From an uncultured Clostridia bacterium (GTDB lineage: Bacteria; Bacillota; Clostridia; Christensenellales; UBA1242): a stretch of DNA of 7,973 nt. Each line of letters starts with the position of its first letter. The first letter of the stretch is position 1. The position numbers were made by a program, and so were the translations under genes. The notes below the pieces were generated by a model. That model ran no database searches. It saw only the letters and a program-made list of their open reading frames with translations, and had not been told where the DNA came from. Below are positions 6,903-7,973 of the stretch, one piece after another. Location of the stretch: the NCBI GenBank assembly GCA_946610655.1, contig CAMOCH010000039.1, positions 1 to 7,973 on the forward strand, read 5' to 3'.

Positions 6903-7607
6903 CTAATCATTTTGAAAGTCATTTTGTTTAATTTTTTCCAAAACTATTTGACTTATTGCATATTCAAAATAACTCTGTCTTCCATTATTTTTTAAATATT
7001 CTTTCTCTTCATAAATTGTACATTCATCAACATGTACATTACCCTCTTTTGCTGCAAATTCAAGCATTTCTTTTTCTGTTGAAGCACCTGTAATATCATA
7101 ATATACACCATCAAGTTCAACAATCAAATGCGCAAAATTTTTGTTTTTAACTGTTTTTGTAATACATTCTGGAAACAATGTTTTTAGTGTATATTGAAGA
7201 GTCATGCAAGACCCATGAGTATATCCATATTCAACAAGCCTTTCAGCAGTTTGTTCATCAATTTGCCCTTTGAATTTTTCTAAAAGATATGCTTTATTAA
7301 CTTTTTTTACAAGTTCAATAACCGTCAAAATTTTTTCACTTGTTGACTTATTTCCAGAAAATGCATACTCAATTTCATCTTTAGTATTTTCTTTAATTTC
7401 TTCCAAAAACTCAGGAAAAGCTTTTATATATTCTTCTTGATCATATTCTCTTCCCGTTTTAGCAAGAGCATCATCAAACAAATCATAATAAATATTTGCC
7501 AAAAAATTACAAAAGTCTACATACTTAAAGCTTTTACCATCATTATTAACATAATTAAGTTTTTCAGCCAATTGTTCAATTTGTTCTTTAGAATAAATTT
7601 CCTTCAT
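6903..7607 (-). CDS. Hypothetical protein with papain-fold-like Cys-His-Asp motif
   Basis: A 234-residue protein, no signal peptide or membrane segment. Residues 1-110 are largely helical and acidic. The second half has GYTHGSCMTLQYTLKTLFP with Cys134 at a helix start, then FAHLIVELDGVYYDITG with His160 and Asp171. A G-x-C helix followed by 'H-x-x-V-x-x-x-G-x-Y-Y-D-x-x-G' is the arrangement seen in small papain-fold or NlpC/transglutaminase-like proteins, so a cysteine hydrolase is plausible. I do not recognise a named family, and the sequence is not evidently similar to the convergent transglutaminase-like protein apart from the triad pattern. The start is supported by AGAGGA (7620-7615) seven bases upstream and by a strong promoter predicted to start transcription near 7623, giving a leader of only about 16 nt. 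Confidence 0.82.
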   Translation of the reverse strand: MKEIYSKEQIEQLAEKLNYVNNDGKSFKYVDFCNFLANIYYDLFDDALAKTGREYDQEEYIKAFPEFLEEIKENTKDEIEYAFSGNKSTSEKILTVIELVKKVNKAYLLEKFKGQIDEQTAERLVEYGYTHGSCMTLQYTLKTLFPECITKTVKNKNFAHLIVELDGVYYDITGASTEKEMLEFAAKEGNVHVDECTIYEEKEYLKNNGRQSYFEYAISQIVLEKIKQNDFQND

Positions 7608-7629
7608 AATTGGTTCCTCTAATATATAT

Positions 7630-7658
7630 AATATACTTTAAAAAATTTTTAATGTCAA
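7630..7658 (-). promoter_or_regulatory. Predicted sigma-A promoter of the 234-residue protein gene
   Basis: On the minus strand a perfect TTGACA (7658-7653), a 17-nt AT-rich spacer and TATATT (7635-7630). Predicted start near 7623, three bases before the AGAGGA ribosome binding site. No operator-like dyad is evident. Confidence 0.8.
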
Positions 7659-7694
7659 TATTAAGCAAGCTATTAATCATCATTGTTTACAACT

Positions 7695-7720
7695 AAAAAA
7701 AAAGTGAATTAATTTCCACT
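7695..7720 (-). terminator. Possible minus-strand terminator with nine-T tract
   Basis: On the minus strand AGTG-G-AA, loop ATTAA, TTCACT (7720-7703) forms a 6-bp stem with one bulged G, running into nine T (7703-7695). The stem is weak but the U-tract is uninterrupted. No minus-strand gene ends here, so it would terminate an RNA from the GC-rich island or read-through from the tRNA. Confidence 0.5.
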
Positions 7721-7828
7721 AACGTGCGGATACTCCCGTTGGTCGTGGCGTTCGTGCTTCGCCCTCGGCTAAAGACAGACACTGCAATAAATTTTATTAC
7801 TTATTTTAATAAATATTTCAGTGCTGCC
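7703..7828 (-). other. GC-rich hairpin-dense island, candidate structured RNA or repeat element
   Basis: This stretch between the 234-residue protein gene and the tRNA has no convincing ORF. Bases 7721-7770 are 64% G+C (32 of 50) against clearly AT-rich surroundings. Four consecutive stem-loops can be drawn: 7703-7720 (AGTG/CACT); 7721-7740 (AACG/CGTT plus GG/CC, loop ATACT); 7747-7763 (GGCG/CGCC); and 7774-7828, whose outer arms GACAG-A-CACTG and CAGTG-CTGCC enclose an AT-rich imperfect continuation. The outermost arm pairs through a G-U only on the minus-strand RNA (an A-C mismatch on the + strand), and the T-tract terminator also faces minus, so minus transcription is favoured. No good promoter is visible; TAAGAT at 7836-7831 is weak. 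It could instead be a dispersed palindromic repeat. I do not recognise a known RNA family. Confidence 0.45.
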
Positions 7829-7837
7829 ATATCTTAC

Positions 7838-7876
7838 ATATAAAAAAATCTAGGAACAGCCTAGATTTTTTTATAT
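7838..7876. terminator. Intrinsic terminator of the tRNA gene, 17-bp stem
   Basis: The left arm (7838-7854) and right arm (7860-7876) pair perfectly over 17 bp around the 5-nt loop AACAG. The core is CTAGG/CCTAG flanked by seven A and seven T, so it can work on either strand. On the minus strand it begins at the last base of the tRNA CCA end, giving immediate termination of the tRNA transcript. Confidence 0.85.
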
Positions 7877-7963
7877 GGTGCGGATGACAGGACTTGAACC
7901 TGCAAGGAATTATCTTCCACAAGATCCTTAGTCTTGCGCGTCTGCCAGTTTCGCCACATCCGC
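7876..7963 (-). tRNA. tRNA-Leu, anticodon AAG, CCA encoded
   Basis: An 88-nt class II tRNA on the minus strand. The acceptor stem GCGGATG/CATCCGC pairs over all 7 bp, with discriminator A and a templated CCA (7878-7876). The D arm is GCG/CGC with GG in the loop. The anticodon stem CAAGA/TCTTG is perfect around the loop CTAAGGA, placing AAG at 7929-7927. The long variable arm pairs GGAA/TTCC, and the T arm is GCAGG-TTCAAGT-CCTGT. The long variable arm, A73 and the AAG anticodon identify leucine (codon CUU, and more if A34 becomes inosine). The ten bases upstream (7973-7964) read TATACCACAT; this could be the CCA end of another tRNA in a cluster or part of a -10, and cannot be decided at the window edge. 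Confidence 0.96.
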
Positions 7964-7973
7964 ATGTGGTATA

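Noticed and set aside
7437..7622. A 61-codon + strand frame across the 5' end of the 234-residue protein gene
   Set aside because: It is antisense to a supported gene with its own promoter and is low-complexity and Ile/Phe-rich, as expected of an AT-rich antisense frame.
7717..7785. An integron attC site or IS end in the GC-rich island
   Set aside because: The core-site consensus pair of attC is not present, and there is no transposase, integrase or target-site duplication that I can see in the window.
7724..7843. A 39-codon + strand frame (GTG start) through the GC-rich island
   Set aside because: No ribosome binding site or promoter precedes it, it ends inside the tRNA terminator, and the sequence is better explained by the hairpin-rich noncoding element.

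Overview
The window is low-GC DNA with AGGAGG-type ribosome binding sites and a complete ctsR-mcsA-mcsB-clpC heat-shock operon. That operon is typical of Bacillota (Firmicutes), so this is most likely a chromosomal segment of a Clostridia- or Bacilli-like anaerobe. The tRNA-Leu carries a templated CCA end. The genus cannot be read from the sequence.

Layout. Positions 1-383 hold the 3' end of an unrecognised + strand gene, closed by a perfect 26-nt palindrome that can terminate both strands. From 5447 down to 428 the minus strand carries one gene train: promoter and CtsR operator, ctsR, mcsA, mcsB, clpC, then hpf (long ribosome hibernation factor). The first four genes are tightly packed, with gaps of 1 to 9 nt and a 1-nt overlap. 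hpf follows after 87 nt and has its own -10 box. Divergent from ctsR, a + strand gene (5523-6860) encodes a 445-residue protein with a transglutaminase-like Cys-His-Asp pattern. Its promoter places the predicted transcription start on the start codon itself. Converging on it is a minus-strand gene (6903-7607) for a 234-residue protein with a different small Cys-His-Asp motif set. The two share a bidirectional terminator. The right end (7608-7973) has the promoter of that second gene, a GC-rich hairpin-dense island with no convincing ORF, a 17-bp-stem terminator and a minus-strand tRNA-Leu with anticodon AAG.

How the genes work together. By family knowledge, CtsR represses its own operon. McsB, activated by the zinc protein McsA, phosphorylates arginines on CtsR and on misfolded proteins. 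ClpC docks phosphoarginine through its N-domain and passes substrates to ClpP, which is not in the window. HPF dimerises 70S ribosomes into 100S particles under stress. The whole minus-strand block is therefore a proteostasis and stress unit. Oddities include an McsA without its first zinc module, an McsB whose C-terminal RDxxRA motif looks eroded, a possibly leaderless transglutaminase-like gene, a rare A34 leucine tRNA and the unexplained GC-rich island. I see no CRISPR array, transposase or phage gene, and no convincing new multi-gene system.
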